The notes: generated by a model not told the origin, from the letters alone. A stretch of DNA of 64,000 nt from Streptococcus oralis (GCF_004127215.1 NZ_QEWJ01000010.1:1-64000); one strand, 5' to 3'. Numbered from the stretch's first letter, positions 44,011 to 53,490 are shown. Numbers and translations: made by a program.

Positions 44011-44055
44011 TATTTTCCTTACTTTTAATTCTGAAGATTTTAGAATGTTCTTTTA

Positions 44056-44084
44056 ATTGTAGCATATTTACTCTCATTTTTCAA
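44056..44084 (-). promoter_or_regulatory. Promoter of secA
   Basis: TTGAAA (RC of 44079-44084), 17-bp spacer, TACAAT (RC of 44056-44061), 46 bp before the start. Confidence 0.75.
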
Positions 44085-44136
44085 GAAAGAATCCTTACTT
44101 TACAAAGGAAAAAGACATCTCTAAAATCCACTTTTT

Positions 44137-44892
44137 TTAATCTTCTGTCGGCATTTTTTTGTTTTTTGTTCGTGATGCATGCTTGATAATCCAGGCACAA
44201 CTGGGACTTAGATCCTCCTTCTGCCAGATTTGAAGAATCCTTTCGAACTTATCGGGGTCTTCCTTGTATAAATCATTTAGATTATTGGCTACGCTTTTTT
44301 GAATGGACTTGTCTTTATCTTCCTTTAGATTGGTCAGAATAGTGGTGAAATCCTCAAGATAATCTAACACCACGGTTTGTCTCTTAGCCCAAGGCAGACG
44401 GATACGCATACACTCGCTGGCAAGTCTACGAACGCGCAAGTTTTCATCCTGACTCCATTCTATCAGCAAAGCCATTGTATCCTTAGGATAGCGAGCCAGT
44501 AAGGGCCTCATGGAAAATTCTCCCGTAAATCGCTTGGTGAGTTCCTTACTAAAGGCCGCGCTCAATTCAAATTCCTTGTCTCCATATAGCTCTATATATT
44601 TGCCAATTGGCCAAAGCCAATATCCTTCTGAGAACATACCTAAACCACCCTCTAACTCAGGACCTAAGATTTTCTCAAAAACCTTGAGAGAGTCCTGATA
44701 AGATAGGGGGAGGCAATCTTTGATACTTTTAGCCAAGAGTTCTTGACGCTGGCTAAACTCCAAATTTTCCAAGTCTTTTTCTAACAACAGCCTAAACTTT
44801 TGTCCATCAAAGGCAACGGACGCTTCTTTCAAGCGTCGACTCAAATCCCTAGCATAAGACAAGTCATAATAATCCTTTACTTTTTTCGCCAT
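44137..44892 (-). CDS. AlkD-like DNA alkylation repair protein (HEAT repeats)
   Basis: The 251-residue all-helical protein resembles the AlkD/COG4335 family: RLKEASVAFDGQKFRLLLEK, the GYWLWPIGKYIELYG segment near residue 97, RRLASECMRIRLPWAKRQTV near residue 160, and SVANNLNDLYKEDPDKF near 202. Family members bind DNA with HEAT repeats and some excise alkylated bases. I chose the ATG at 44892, after AAGGGA and a promoter at 44927-44955 (TTGTTG, 17 bp, TATAAT). Confidence 0.85.
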   Translation of the reverse strand: MAKKVKDYYDLSYARDLSRRLKEASVAFDGQKFRLLLEKDLENLEFSQRQELLAKSIKDCLPLSYQDSLKVFEKILGPELEGGLGMFSEGYWLWPIGKYIELYGDKEFELSAAFSKELTKRFTGEFSMRPLLARYPKDTMALLIEWSQDENLRVRRLASECMRIRLPWAKRQTVVLDYLEDFTTILTNLKEDKDKSIQKSVANNLNDLYKEDPDKFERILQIWQKEDLSPSCAWIIKHASRTKNKKMPTED

Positions 44893-44926
44893 TTTCAAAT
44901 CCCTTAATCTTCTGTTTACGGGACTT

Positions 44927-44955
44927 ATTATATCATACAGATAGTCCGTCAACAA
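44927..44955 (-). promoter_or_regulatory. Promoter of the AlkD-like gene
   Basis: TTGTTG (RC of 44950-44955), 17-bp spacer, TATAAT (RC of 44927-44932), 35 bp before the chosen start. It supports that start over the longer open frame. Confidence 0.7.
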
Positions 44956-44994
44956 AATCATTTTTACATCTCCAACTATTTTAACAAGAAAGCA

Positions 44995-45020
44995 AAAAGG
45001 ACTAGAAGCAAATCTAGTCC
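44995..45020 (-). terminator. Terminator of the small membrane protein pair
   Basis: GGACTAG and CTAGTCC (44999-45020) around an 8-base loop, followed on the minus strand by TTTTT, 16 bp past the stop at 45036. Confidence 0.8.
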
Positions 45021-45035
45021 AACAATTTTTAATGT

Positions 45036-45326
45036 TTAATTTCCTAAAAATACTGGTAATAAGCCAAAGTACAAAAAGAGATTGATCCAGAAGGCCATAC
45101 AAAAGATCACTCCAAAGAGGAAGAGACTCATCTTTTTAGTCAGTACTGAGAAAAAGATTGCCAATACACCAAAGACAACAAATAGTTTTTTCATAACGAA
45201 ATAATAAATTGAAACTCCTCCTATTTGCCAATCCCAAGGAAGAAAGAACATGAGGAACCAGAGAAAGCAAATCGTAAGAATATAGATTTTGTAATAGCTA
45301 TACATAAACTGCCTTACCTTTGACAT
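45036..45326 (-). CDS. Small membrane protein, unknown function
   Basis: The 96-residue protein has a basic N-terminus and three hydrophobic segments (about 13-30, 37-60 and 64-90; for example LTICFLWFLMFFLPWDW). No motif that I recognise. It lies 19 bp after another small membrane gene, so both are probably one transcript ended at 44995. Confidence 0.65.
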   Translation of the reverse strand: MSKVRQFMYSYYKIYILTICFLWFLMFFLPWDWQIGGVSIYYFVMKKLFVVFGVLAIFFSVLTKKMSLFLFGVIFCMAFWINLFLYFGLLPVFLGN

Positions 45327-45345
45327 CTTAAACCTCCTCTAAAAA

Positions 45346-45696
45346 TTAGCTATTCTGTGATGAGCCTCTGTTATTGATCTGTCTCAGCTTGAACATTCTC
45401 TTCAGGCAGACATAGACTTTCCAGTCATTCACAAGAGACAAGAAGACTAAAATAATCCATATCCCCCATCTTGTTAGATCCATGGGATTTTTCAAGATAA
45501 AATTGAAAATCAACAAAGAAAAAATTGTAAAAGCGATACTGAATAAAGCCCAAAAAGGGAGATAAATCCAATAAAAGTAATAGAAAAACACGAAATATTT
45601 ACTATCTTTATCTGCCTTCTCAATCCAATGAAAAAAATAAAAGTATGGTGACAAGACCAAGAGTTGAAAAAGTCTTCCTAGCATAGCTTTCTCCAA
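45346..45696 (-). CDS. Small membrane protein, unknown function
   Basis: The 116-residue protein has three membrane helices (about 8-22, 30-68 merged, 75-95), many aromatic residues (FYYFYWIYLPFWALFSI) and a basic C-terminus (KRMFKLRQINNRGSS). No family recognised. It is the first gene of a two-gene unit with 45036 and starts about 110 bp from the terminator of the lemA operon. Confidence 0.65.
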   Translation of the reverse strand: MEKAMLGRLFQLLVLSPYFYFFHWIEKADKDSKYFVFFYYFYWIYLPFWALFSIAFTIFSLLIFNFILKNPMDLTRWGIWIILVFLSLVNDWKVYVCLKRMFKLRQINNRGSSQNS

Positions 45697-45720
45697 GATT
45701 TCTTTTTATTTTATTATACC

Positions 45721-45752
45721 AAAAAAAAACCTGGAAAAGGCTTTCCAGGTTT
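45721..45752 (-). terminator. Terminator of the lemA operon
   Basis: AACCTGGAAA and TTTCCAGGTT form a 10-bp stem (45729-45752), followed on the minus strand by a run of T (A-run at 45721-45729). Confidence 0.85.
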
Positions 45753-45808
45753 GAGTTTAAAATCACTAGTCATACTAGAGAAATCCCTTTATTCATAGTC
45801 GATTCACT

Positions 45809-46405
45809 TTATTGACTTGATGAAGATGTTCCGAAATCGACCTTAGGAACTGTCTTGGCTTCTTCTGTTTCTTTGAAGGTTTCAGCTTCTTTAAAGTTCA
45901 TCATATTTGCAAAAAGCACGGTTGGAAAACTTCTCAACTTTTGATTGTACTCGGCTGCGATCTTGTTATAATCCTTACGTGCTACAAAGATACGATTTTC
46001 ACTTCCTGAAAGTTCCACCATCAGTTGCTCAACATTTTGATTGCTCTTGAGTTCTGGATAATTCTCCGTCAAGGAAATCAAGCGGGAAAGAGCAGAGCTC
46101 AATTCTCCCTGAGCCTTTTGGTTTTCTTCCGAAGTTACTGAGCTACTACCGATTTTAGCTCTAGCATCCGCAATCTTGGTAAAGACTTCGGTTTCATGAT
46201 TCATTTGTCCTTTAACGGACTCCACCAAATTACCAATCAAGTCTGAACGACGTTGGAGGGCTGTTGAGACATCGGCCTGAGCCTGCTCCACTTTAGTCTG
46301 TTCACCAACCAGACCATTATAGGTCGTCACTGCGGAACAACTTCCCAAAACTAGTAGTCCAAAGAAAATCGCCACTATAGAGAGAATTACTTTATTTTGT
46401 TTCAT
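45809..46405 (-). CDS. lemA: LemA-family protein
   Basis: The 198-residue protein has an N-terminal hydrophobic helix ending in LGSCSAVTTYNGLVGEQ, which could be a lipoprotein signal (LGSC) or a membrane anchor. The LemA helical domain follows: QRRSDLIGNLVESVKG near residue 52 and LTENYPELKSNQNVEQLM near 115. The C-terminal tail is Ser-rich. The molecular function is unknown. It follows a TPM-domain gene, a pairing seen in many bacteria. Intergenic 46406-46569 holds nothing else that I can support. Confidence 0.92.
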   Translation of the reverse strand: MKQNKVILSIVAIFFGLLVLGSCSAVTTYNGLVGEQTKVEQAQADVSTALQRRSDLIGNLVESVKGQMNHETEVFTKIADARAKIGSSSVTSEENQKAQGELSSALSRLISLTENYPELKSNQNVEQLMVELSGSENRIFVARKDYNKIAAEYNQKLRSFPTVLFANMMNFKEAETFKETEEAKTVPKVDFGTSSSSQ

Positions 46406-46569
46406 ATCAAAACCTTAACACTTTCTTTTATCAACTTTTCTGAGATAGGACTCAGATTTTAAATCAATTTCCCAATCTTTGTTTTTTTATTCTAAATTAA
46501 GGAGTAAACTTTTGCAAAGGAGTTGCCTTACTGCTTTGAGGAATCGGTTTAAGATTTATATAGGGTCAC

Positions 46570-47418
46570 TCACCAGTCATCAGACGAACCGCCACCATCA
46601 AAGCCACCGCCGTCCCAGCCTCCAGATGAGTCTGAGCCCGAGTCTGACCAAGAAGATCCTGAATCTGATGAGTCACCGCCCCACCAGCCTCCGCCAGAAT
46701 CATCTCCACGTGAACCACCACGACCTCCAAATATAAATCCAATAATCATGACGATGAAGTAAATCAGAGCTCCAAATCCGATAACTCCGTCGCTCGAACT
46801 GCTTTTTCGATGCCGTTTCGAAGATTGGCTCTCACTGGTATACTTTTCAATTTCTCTTAGACGACTAGAATTAGTAGCATAGTCGTAACTACTTTTAGAA
46901 CTTGAAGAAGGTGTACTCGAACCACTATAGAACATGTAGTTGAGATTGTTTACTATAGAGAGAACTCCCTTGTTGTAGTCACCATTTTGAAAGTAGGGGC
47001 GTGCTGTTGTCAAGAACCTGTGAGTCTGATAATCTGTGATCTTACTGGCCACATTATTGCTGGTTTCAATCCGTGATTTTCTATCTTGAACTGCAAGCAC
47101 AATCAAGACACCGTGATTATCTCCCGAATAGCCAATCTTCCAAGCTCTAGCTGTTTCATTGGCAACTGTTTCGATTGTTTCTCCATCTAGGCTTTTCACA
47201 ACATAAACGCCTATTTGGAATGTTTCCGCTTTTTGACTATTGACATTATTCAATTCTCGAATCTGACTAATTGTCGCGTCAGTCAAATAGTGATTTGGAT
47301 CATATATCCCGTACTCAGGTTTTTCAGGTGCAGTGAATGCTGATAAGAAGAGAAAGACCATCAGCAATCCAAGCAAGCGAACCAACAAACTATTTTTAAA
47401 TAATCTGCTTCTTTTCAT
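46570..47418 (-). CDS. TPM-domain (YgcG-type) membrane protein
   Basis: The 282-residue protein has an N-terminal signal or membrane segment (LLVRLLGLLMVFLFLSAF, about 11-29) and a TPM domain (about 35-165: IYDPNHYLTDATISQIRELN, IGYSGDNHGVLIVLAVQDRK). A Ser-rich spacer follows, then a second membrane helix (about 208-226) and a Gly/Ser/Asp-rich tail (GGGWWGGDSSDSGSS). TPM proteins are often next to LemA. The function is not known in streptococci. Confidence 0.87.
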   Translation of the reverse strand: MKRSRLFKNSLLVRLLGLLMVFLFLSAFTAPEKPEYGIYDPNHYLTDATISQIRELNNVNSQKAETFQIGVYVVKSLDGETIETVANETARAWKIGYSGDNHGVLIVLAVQDRKSRIETSNNVASKITDYQTHRFLTTARPYFQNGDYNKGVLSIVNNLNYMFYSGSSTPSSSSKSSYDYATNSSRLREIEKYTSESQSSKRHRKSSSSDGVIGFGALIYFIVMIIGFIFGGRGGSRGDDSGGGWWGGDSSDSGSSWSDSGSDSSGGWDGGGFDGGGSSDDW

Positions 47419-47562
47419 AATAACCTCCCTGATAAAGGAAAATTGATTTAAGGAATTATAGCATTTTGATTTTTACAAAGAAAGTGCATTTTCATTACAA
47501 AACTGTGACAGCAACCCTGAAATTGATGTTAATTTAATGACAAGTCTTCCAAAACTCGACCC

Positions 47563-47603
47563 CAATAAGAGAAAGAAGACCTTGTGTTTTCTTTTTCTTA
47601 TTG
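47563..47603. other. 14-bp stem-loop between the DUF2971 gene and the TPM gene
   Basis: CAATAAGAGAAAGA (47563-47576) pairs with TCTTTTTCTTATTG (47590-47603) with one G-T pair, around a 13-base loop. It lies 15 bp past the DUF2971 stop and probably ends that transcript, although the T-run is part of the stem. Confidence 0.6.
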
Positions 47604-47617
47604 AACTTACTTTTCTA

Positions 47618-48658
47618 TTAAGATTTTAACTGGTAATTTAAAATATCTTTTTCTAATTTTTGGATAGGGTACTGCGCCTTCACTTTTATTTTTGTATTGT
47701 TACAGCCAGCGTATCCTTGCACGACATCCACTTGTGGAATGAGCACCCAATCTCCAAGAACTTCTTGCGCGGCTTCCGCTTTTTCATCCAGAATGCACAC
47801 AAAGCGGTATTCTCTCTCGTGTTGCCACTCTTTGAATTTTGCAAAGGTCGCCTTAATATAAAAATTCAGATTCGAATAAGAGAATTGGTTGCTATTGCTT
47901 CTCGTATTAGGACGTTTATCGATATACTCCACCGGGCCGTATACACAGAGTCCGTCTACCTTCAAGGAATGAATTTTATCCAAAAGACTCGCATACGAAT
48001 ACTCAAGCGCATAACCTGCGTGGCTATTGGCGTAATAGGACCACATTAAAATATTATCTGCAGCATGCGTAAAACAAAACACACGGAAGAAATCCATCAT
48101 CGAATGACCATCCGCATAGTAGCAATTACAATCAAACGGGTCGTTGAAATGCTTCGGATGGCTAAATGACACATTCCCTTCCACCACATGATAGGGATTC
48201 TTCTCAATCGTTTCCTTGGCATAGTACTTCACAAAAACTTGTCGCTCAGCTTGAATCCTTGCTTCTGCCTTTTTAAAATACCTCTCAACGTCTTCTTTAA
48301 ATACTCCTTGAAACTGCTCGACTAACTGATCTGGTGCTAAAAAGCCCAGTCGAATATTCTCGGCAAGCTGGTCATTAAATCCTTTATCCGCCTTTTCTAC
48401 ATCAAATCCTTCAGGAATCCTAGTATTCCTGGTTTGAATAAACATAATCTTCTTACACTCTACCTCTACCGTTTTCCTAGTCGGTTGTTTAAAGAGCGCC
48501 ACAAACACTTTCTCTTCTGTTGCCCGGTTAGCAATTAAAAAACAATTACTATCGAGATAGGACTCCACCAAATGGTATTCTTTATGCGTCTGTAAGAATG
48601 TTACCTTTGCAATCAAATAACGATATAGTTCAATGTCCTCTTTTAGAATGATTTTCAA
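47618..48658 (-). CDS. DUF2971-family protein, possible phage-defence gene
   Basis: The 346-residue protein has an N-terminal half that I do not recognise (about 1-175, charged). Its C-terminal half matches DUF2971: NVSFSHPKHFNDPFDCNCYY near residue 170, CFTHAADNILMWSYYANSHA near residue 205 and EWQHEREYRFVCIL near residue 285. DUF2971 proteins occur in accessory islands and several are suspected of anti-phage roles; none of that is shown here. I chose the TTG at 48658, 8 bp after AGGTGG; two GTG codons upstream lie inside the ribosome site. The gene stands alone between housekeeping genes. Confidence 0.75.
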   Translation of the reverse strand: MKIILKEDIELYRYLIAKVTFLQTHKEYHLVESYLDSNCFLIANRATEEKVFVALFKQPTRKTVEVECKKIMFIQTRNTRIPEGFDVEKADKGFNDQLAENIRLGFLAPDQLVEQFQGVFKEDVERYFKKAEARIQAERQVFVKYYAKETIEKNPYHVVEGNVSFSHPKHFNDPFDCNCYYADGHSMMDFFRVFCFTHAADNILMWSYYANSHAGYALEYSYASLLDKIHSLKVDGLCVYGPVEYIDKRPNTRSNSNQFSYSNLNFYIKATFAKFKEWQHEREYRFVCILDEKAEAAQEVLGDWVLIPQVDVVQGYAGCNNTKIKVKAQYPIQKLEKDILNYQLKS

Positions 48659-48714
48659 TAAAGTCACCACCTCTATAAAAATTTAAAAATTATTTAAATA
48701 CTCAATATTGTTTA

Positions 48715-48745
48715 GTAAAAAAGAGCAATCATATACAATTACTCT
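48715..48745 (-). terminator. Terminator of the der operon
   Basis: AGAGTAAT and ATTGCTCT (48722-48745) pair with one G-T, followed on the minus strand by TTTTT, 39 bp past the der stop. Confidence 0.72.
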
Positions 48746-48784
48746 TTCATCACTGATTACTAGGACTTAATCCTTTTTATCATT

Positions 48785-50095
48785 TTATTTACGTTTTCTT
48801 GCGATCAAATGAATCGGGGTTCCTTCAAAGACAAAGGCCTTTCGGATTTGATTTTCCAAGAAACGCAGGTAAGAGAAGTGCATGAGTTCTTCTTCGTTGA
48901 CAAAGATGACAAAGGTTGGTGGCTTGGTTGCCACTTGGGTTGCGTAGAAGATTTTGAGGCGTTTTCCTTTGTCTGTCGGTGTTGGATTGATAGCAATGGC
49001 ATCCATAATCACATCGTTCAAGACAGCTGATGGGATACGGGTGTTTTGACTTTCGCTGATTTGCTTAATCATCTCAGGCAATTTGTGAAGTCGTTGCTTG
49101 GTAAGAGCTGAAACAAAGACAATCGGTGCGTAAGGCAGGTATTGGAACTGCTCACGGATATCTTCTTCCCAGTTCTTCATGGTATGGTTGTCTTTCTCAA
49201 GAGTATCCCACTTGTTGACCACGATGATCATTCCTTTACCAGCTTCGTGGGCGAAACCTGCGATACGCTTGTCGTACTCACGAATCCCTTCTTCGGCATT
49301 GAGGACCATCAAGACCACATCTGAACGGTCAATGGCACGCATGGCACGCATGACAGAGTATTTTTCTGTATTTTCGTAGACTTTACCAGACTTACGCATA
49401 CCAGCTGTATCAATCATGGTAAACTCTTGTCCATCCGCATCTGTAAAATGGGTATCAATGGCATCGCGCGTTGTTCCAGCTACTGGACTAGCAATCACAC
49501 GGTCTTCTCCCAAAATGGCGTTGATCAAACTTGATTTTCCAACGTTAGGACGGCCAATCAAGCTAAATTTAATCACGTCTGGATTTTCTTCTTCGACTTC
49601 ATGTGGTAGATTTTCCACGATGGCATCCAGTACATCACCCGTACCGATACCGTGGACAGACGAAATCGGCAGCGGTTCTCCCAAACCTAGCGCGTAGAAA
49701 TCAAAGATATCATTTCGCATCTCAGGATTATCAACCTTGTTAACTGCTAGGATAACAGGTTTATGGGTTTTATAGAGTTTGCGAGCTACGTACTCGTCTG
49801 CATCCGTGATTCCTTCTTTCCCAGACACCACAAAGACGATGACATCTGCCTCTTCCATAGCGATTTCTGCCTGGTGTTTGATTTGCTCCATGAAAGGAGC
49901 ATCGACGTCGTCAATCCCTCCAGTATCAATCATACTGAAAGAACGGTTGAGCCACTCCCCCGTTGCATAGATACGGTCACGTGTCACACCCTCGACATCT
50001 TCTACGATTGAGATTCGCTCGCCAGCGATTCGGTTAAATAGGGTTGATTTCCCAACATTGGGACGTCCTACAATGGCAACAGTTGGTAAGGCCAT
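48785..50095 (-). CDS. der: Double-GTPase ribosome assembly factor Der (EngA)
   Basis: 50S subunit assembly GTPase with two tandem G domains and a KH-like end. The first P-loop is [18 protein letters not shown] (residue 7 on) and the second [17 protein letters not shown] near residue 180. Switch DTGG and DTAG motifs ([18 protein letters not shown]) and NKVD/NKWD are present. The C-terminus is basic (LIARKRK). Length 436 residues. It follows the nitroreductase gene after 13 bp. Confidence 0.98.
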   Translation of the reverse strand: MALPTVAIVGRPNVGKSTLFNRIAGERISIVEDVEGVTRDRIYATGEWLNRSFSMIDTGGIDDVDAPFMEQIKHQAEIAMEEADVIVFVVSGKEGITDADEYVARKLYKTHKPVILAVNKVDNPEMRNDIFDFYALGLGEPLPISSVHGIGTGDVLDAIVENLPHEVEEENPDVIKFSLIGRPNVGKSSLINAILGEDRVIASPVAGTTRDAIDTHFTDADGQEFTMIDTAGMRKSGKVYENTEKYSVMRAMRAIDRSDVVLMVLNAEEGIREYDKRIAGFAHEAGKGMIIVVNKWDTLEKDNHTMKNWEEDIREQFQYLPYAPIVFVSALTKQRLHKLPEMIKQISESQNTRIPSAVLNDVIMDAIAINPTPTDKGKRLKIFYATQVATKPPTFVIFVNEEELMHFSYLRFLENQIRKAFVFEGTPIHLIARKRK

Positions 50096-50108
50096 GTTTT
50101 CTCACTTT

Positions 50109-50822
50109 CTACAATAACTTTTTCTGTTCTAGATTCTTACGAGTTGAACTAGGTTCGGCTTGACCAAACTGCTCTGCCAAACGCTGACTCCAAGAGGTCG
50201 TCGCACGCGCACCAGCATAGTCTGCCTGTACTTGGTCATAGTCCAAAATCGCTTCAACTGGCTGTTCTTGGTATTCTTCTTCAAATACCACTTGGTTCAA
50301 AGGCAGTCTTGGTTTGACATCATGTTGTTGATTTGGCACACCGAGGGCAATCCCAAAAACAGGGTAGGTATAGTCAGGCAGGTTAAAAAGCGCTGCCACT
50401 TCTTCTGACTTATAACGGACCAAACCGATAATCACGCCACCATATCCCAGACTCTCTGCTGCAAGCAAGGTATTTTGCCCCGCAAGAGCCGCGTCCACAG
50501 ACGTGATGAGGAGACCTTCCACTCCTTGAGGTTGGAAAACATCCGTATGAAGGTTTGCTCCCTTTTCAGCTCGGTTCAAGTCACCGACAAAAAGCAAGAA
50601 AGCAGCTGACTGGCGAATGGCTTCCTGAGGAACCAGTTCATATAAGGCATCTTTCTTCTCTTGACTACGTACAAGAATCACAGAATAAGATTGGAAATTT
50701 TTCCAAGAAGACGCCATTTGAGCAGCAGTCAAGATTTCATTTAAGTGTTCTTGAGAAATCTCTTGCTCCTTAAAGCGACGAACTGAAGTATGAGCTTTCA
50801 TCAGTTTAATGGTTTCTGTCAT
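50109..50822 (-). CDS. NADPH-dependent FMN nitroreductase
   Basis: The 237-residue protein is a FRP/NfsA-type oxidoreductase: LMKAHTSVRRFKEQEIS at the start (FMN phosphate Arg), AAQMASSWKNFQSYSVI near residue 33, ESLGYGGVIIGLVRY near residue 125 and FGIALGVPNQQHDVKPRLP near residue 152. Such enzymes reduce nitro compounds, quinones or flavin. It overlaps the dnaI stop by 4 bp. Confidence 0.9.
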   Translation of the reverse strand: MTETIKLMKAHTSVRRFKEQEISQEHLNEILTAAQMASSWKNFQSYSVILVRSQEKKDALYELVPQEAIRQSAAFLLFVGDLNRAEKGANLHTDVFQPQGVEGLLITSVDAALAGQNTLLAAESLGYGGVIIGLVRYKSEEVAALFNLPDYTYPVFGIALGVPNQQHDVKPRLPLNQVVFEEEYQEQPVEAILDYDQVQADYAGARATTSWSQRLAEQFGQAEPSSTRKNLEQKKLL

Positions 50823-51715
50823 CGGCGATTTTCTCCTTCTAGTCTCGTTTCCTCAGCTAAATAACGAATCCGTTCCATGACCCGTCTAGCTTCCCAAGTT
50901 TCATCATTTCCATTTTTTCCTTTGGCAAAATGTTTTTCCAAATCTTGGAAATTAAAGTTGGAAGTAAAGAAGGTCGGCAAATCTTCCTGCATGCGATACT
51001 GGAGAATGACTTGGAGAATCTCATCACGCACCCAAGGGGTGGATTGCTCTGCACCAATATCATCCAAGACCAAGACTTCTGCTAACTTGATCTCATCCAC
51101 CAAGGTCTTCACAGATCCTTCACCAATAGCATTTTTCACATCAATGACAAAACTTGGATAGTGGAGAATGGTTGTTGAAGCACCTCGTTTTTCAGATAGG
51201 TCATGGGCCAGGGCCGCCATCATGAAACTCTTACCGACACCAAAATCACCATAAAGATAAAGACCTTTTCGGATACTAGGGTAAAGGTCAACAAAGGCAT
51301 AGAGTCTCTCAAAAATAGGCAAACGTCCTAAGTCATCCAGATCAATCTGAGCCAATTTCGCTTTCTTGAGACTTGCTGGTAGATTGATCAATTTGAGACG
51401 ATTCTTGATTGCTGCCTCTTTTTCAGCCGCGATTAGTTCTGGTGTTTCTTCATAAGATACATCTGCATAACCATGATTCATGACCAAGATAGGCTTGTAG
51501 CCACGCGCTATATAGTCAGTATCCCCACGAAGAAACTTATCTCGTTCTGTGATGTATTGGTTGAACTTGGAGATGCTACGATTTAACTCCTCTTGGCTGA
51601 GGGATTCTTTCTGGATAAAAGCCGCTACATCGGGGTCCTTCATGATCTGCTGGACTAGGTCCTGATACTGAAAACGACTTGACTGACGTTTGATTACGTC
51701 ACCAACACTTTCCAT
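50819..51715 (-). CDS. dnaI: Primosomal helicase loader DnaI
   Basis: Loads the replicative helicase. N-terminal zinc-type or helical domain, then an AAA+ domain: Walker A LYGDFGVGKSFMMAAL near residue 155 and Walker B LAEVLVLDDIGAEQSTPWVR near residue 218, with the RYLAEE sensor end. Length 298 residues. It directly follows dnaB; the stop and start of the two are adjacent. Confidence 0.95.
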   Translation of the reverse strand: MESVGDVIKRQSSRFQYQDLVQQIMKDPDVAAFIQKESLSQEELNRSISKFNQYITERDKFLRGDTDYIARGYKPILVMNHGYADVSYEETPELIAAEKEAAIKNRLKLINLPASLKKAKLAQIDLDDLGRLPIFERLYAFVDLYPSIRKGLYLYGDFGVGKSFMMAALAHDLSEKRGASTTILHYPSFVIDVKNAIGEGSVKTLVDEIKLAEVLVLDDIGAEQSTPWVRDEILQVILQYRMQEDLPTFFTSNFNFQDLEKHFAKGKNGNDETWEARRVMERIRYLAEETRLEGENRR

Positions 51716-52879
51716 CTAGTCTCCTCCTTCTTCTAATCGGGCTAACATTTCTTGTTTTTTGCGTTCTAGCTCCAAACGAGTTTCCTCGCTGGTTTGATTT
51801 TTATATTCTGGATTGCTCCACTTGGGAACATTTGTCTTAGTTGAGCTGGCCTTGTTTTTCTGTTCTTCTTGCCCTTTTTGCTGGTGTTCTCGAATCCGAA
51901 GCACGGCTTCCTCTGCTGTCCGAATCTTACGATAGGCATAGTCGTTGGCGACCTTCATGGCGTATTTTTCATTGACATTGGCCGAATCAACCTTGTTAAA
52001 GGTTAAAAGTAAGACGATATTGATAACTTCGTCCAGCAAGCCTAAAGACGCCATCTGGTGAAGGAGTTCTCTTTCACTCTGGGTGATGTTTCCCTTACGT
52101 GTTTGCTTGATTTCCGCTAAGAATTGCAAGGGAGTTTTATTCTTTGCTTCTCTGATAATGGTTATTTCTTTGGGGCTAAAGTCAGAAGACACTGGTTTTT
52201 GTGCTATCTTTTCACGCATGCGTTTGACTGAAATTACCTGAGCCACTGTAGTCGCCTTGGCTAATTGATAGGTTTCAAACCAGGTCCATTTTTTTTCATC
52301 TGCAATGGCAAACAATTCCAAAACATCTGCCTGCTCATTTTCAAAACGCAGACCATCTCGAGCCATCAGCTTCTGAAAATGTTCCAAGTCAAAATCATTT
52401 TTCATCTTGATTTTAGACTCGGTTGGAGTCACTTCTTCGGTCAGGTTTGGAAAGACTTGGCTCAAAGAAACGGAGAGTGCTTCTCCCTCGCTTGGAATCT
52501 GTTTCAGGGAAGCAAACGCAGTATCCCCAATCTTTCTCTCCAATAGCCTGCTATAGACAGAATGACTTAGAAATTCCTGACTGGAGAGGGGAGAATATAT
52601 TAGCAATTCATAGGTCTCTCCCTTTTGATAAAGAGTCAACAAGTCCAAAGCAGATAAGATTTTAAAGGACTGGAGGAGCGTATTCATCCCGAAGTTTAAA
52701 TGATTAAGAATGTTAGCAAAAAGGTGTTCCTTTTGCCCGCCATCCCAAAAGGTAATGGCATATAGATAGAGGCTCAGCGCCTCCTGACCGATAATCGGGA
52801 GGTAGCACTGCACCAGAGAAAAGGTATCTTGCGACACCCGATTATTCTTTAGAAAAGAAAAATGGTCATTTGGCTTCAT
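51716..52879 (-). CDS. dnaB: Replication initiation/membrane attachment protein DnaB (DnaD-like)
   Basis: Primosome protein of Firmicutes that acts with DnaD and DnaI. N-terminal winged-helix region (YLPIIGQEALSLYLYAITFW near residue 27), then the DnaD/DnaB C-terminal domain (EITIIREAKNKTPLQFLAEI near residue 240 and LLLTFNKVDSANVNEKYAMK, with the YxxxIxxxW-like DYAYRKI). The tail is charged and ends in LEEGGD. Length 387 residues. It begins directly after nrdR. Confidence 0.93.
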   Translation of the reverse strand: MKPNDHFSFLKNNRVSQDTFSLVQCYLPIIGQEALSLYLYAITFWDGGQKEHLFANILNHLNFGMNTLLQSFKILSALDLLTLYQKGETYELLIYSPLSSQEFLSHSVYSRLLERKIGDTAFASLKQIPSEGEALSVSLSQVFPNLTEEVTPTESKIKMKNDFDLEHFQKLMARDGLRFENEQADVLELFAIADEKKWTWFETYQLAKATTVAQVISVKRMREKIAQKPVSSDFSPKEITIIREAKNKTPLQFLAEIKQTRKGNITQSERELLHQMASLGLLDEVINIVLLLTFNKVDSANVNEKYAMKVANDYAYRKIRTAEEAVLRIREHQQKGQEEQKNKASSTKTNVPKWSNPEYKNQTSEETRLELERKKQEMLARLEEGGD

Positions 52880-53353
52880 TTACTTTTCCTTTTTCTTTTT
52901 AGAGGACTGGGTGATTTGCTGGAGCAGACTCTCCAACTCACTCACATCCTTAAAGCTACGGTAAACACTGGCAAAACGAACATAGGTAATCTCATCAAGC
53001 TCCGCCAATTCTTCCATGACTAAAGCCCCAATATATTCACTTTGGATTTCATTCTCACTGCGACTACGGAGTTTTTGCTCGATGCGATTGACCACCATGT
53101 TGATTTCATCACTTGACACAGGACGCTTCTGGGCTGAACGGATAATCCCATTAAAGATTTTATCTCTCGAAAATTGTTCTCGTGTACCGTCTTTCTTGAC
53201 GACAACCAGCGTTCTTTCTTCTACTCGTTCATAGGTCGTAAAACGATGCTGACACTCATCGCACTCACGTCTTCGACGGATGGTATTTCCTTCTTCGGCT
53301 TGTCGACTATCCACAACACTAGACTTGCTAGCCCCACATTTTGGACAACGCAT
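52880..53353 (-). CDS. nrdR: Transcriptional repressor NrdR
   Basis: ATP-cone repressor of ribonucleotide reductase genes. N-terminal zinc ribbon [18 protein letters not shown] with second pair CDECQHRF, then an ATP-cone ([20 protein letters not shown] near residue 50). Length 157 residues. I chose the ATG at 53353, after AAGGAGG; a longer frame upstream is not conserved. Promoter at 53382-53409. It starts the run nrdR-dnaB-dnaI-nitroreductase-der, five close-packed genes. Confidence 0.96.
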   Translation of the reverse strand: MRCPKCGASKSSVVDSRQAEEGNTIRRRRECDECQHRFTTYERVEERTLVVVKKDGTREQFSRDKIFNGIIRSAQKRPVSSDEINMVVNRIEQKLRSRSENEIQSEYIGALVMEELAELDEITYVRFASVYRSFKDVSELESLLQQITQSSKKKKEK

Positions 53354-53381
53354 GCATTTTCCTCCTTGTCGTTTTCTTTTC

Positions 53382-53409
53382 ATTATACCATTTTTTGAGC
53401 AATTCCCAA
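53382..53409 (-). promoter_or_regulatory. Promoter of nrdR operon
   Basis: TTGGGA (RC of 53404-53409), 16-bp spacer, TATAAT (RC of 53382-53387). Confidence 0.65.
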
Positions 53410-53427
53410 AACAATTCTTATTTTTAC

Positions 53428-53456
53428 TTGACAAGTTTTTTGTTTTATTGTATTAT
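53428..53456 (+). promoter_or_regulatory. Promoter of the GntR/ABC operon
   Basis: TTGACA (53428-53433), 17-bp spacer, TATTAT (53451-53456), 35 bp before the start. It is divergent from the nrdR promoter 20 bp away. Confidence 0.8.
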
Positions 53457-53490
53457 TTTATTAGAACAATAAAGGTAAAGAAAGGAGACT

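Noticed and set aside
44893-45102. Longer N-terminus for the AlkD-like protein, about 70 codons upstream
   Set aside because: The extension crosses a good promoter and has no homology-like pattern. The ATG at 44892 has a ribosome site.
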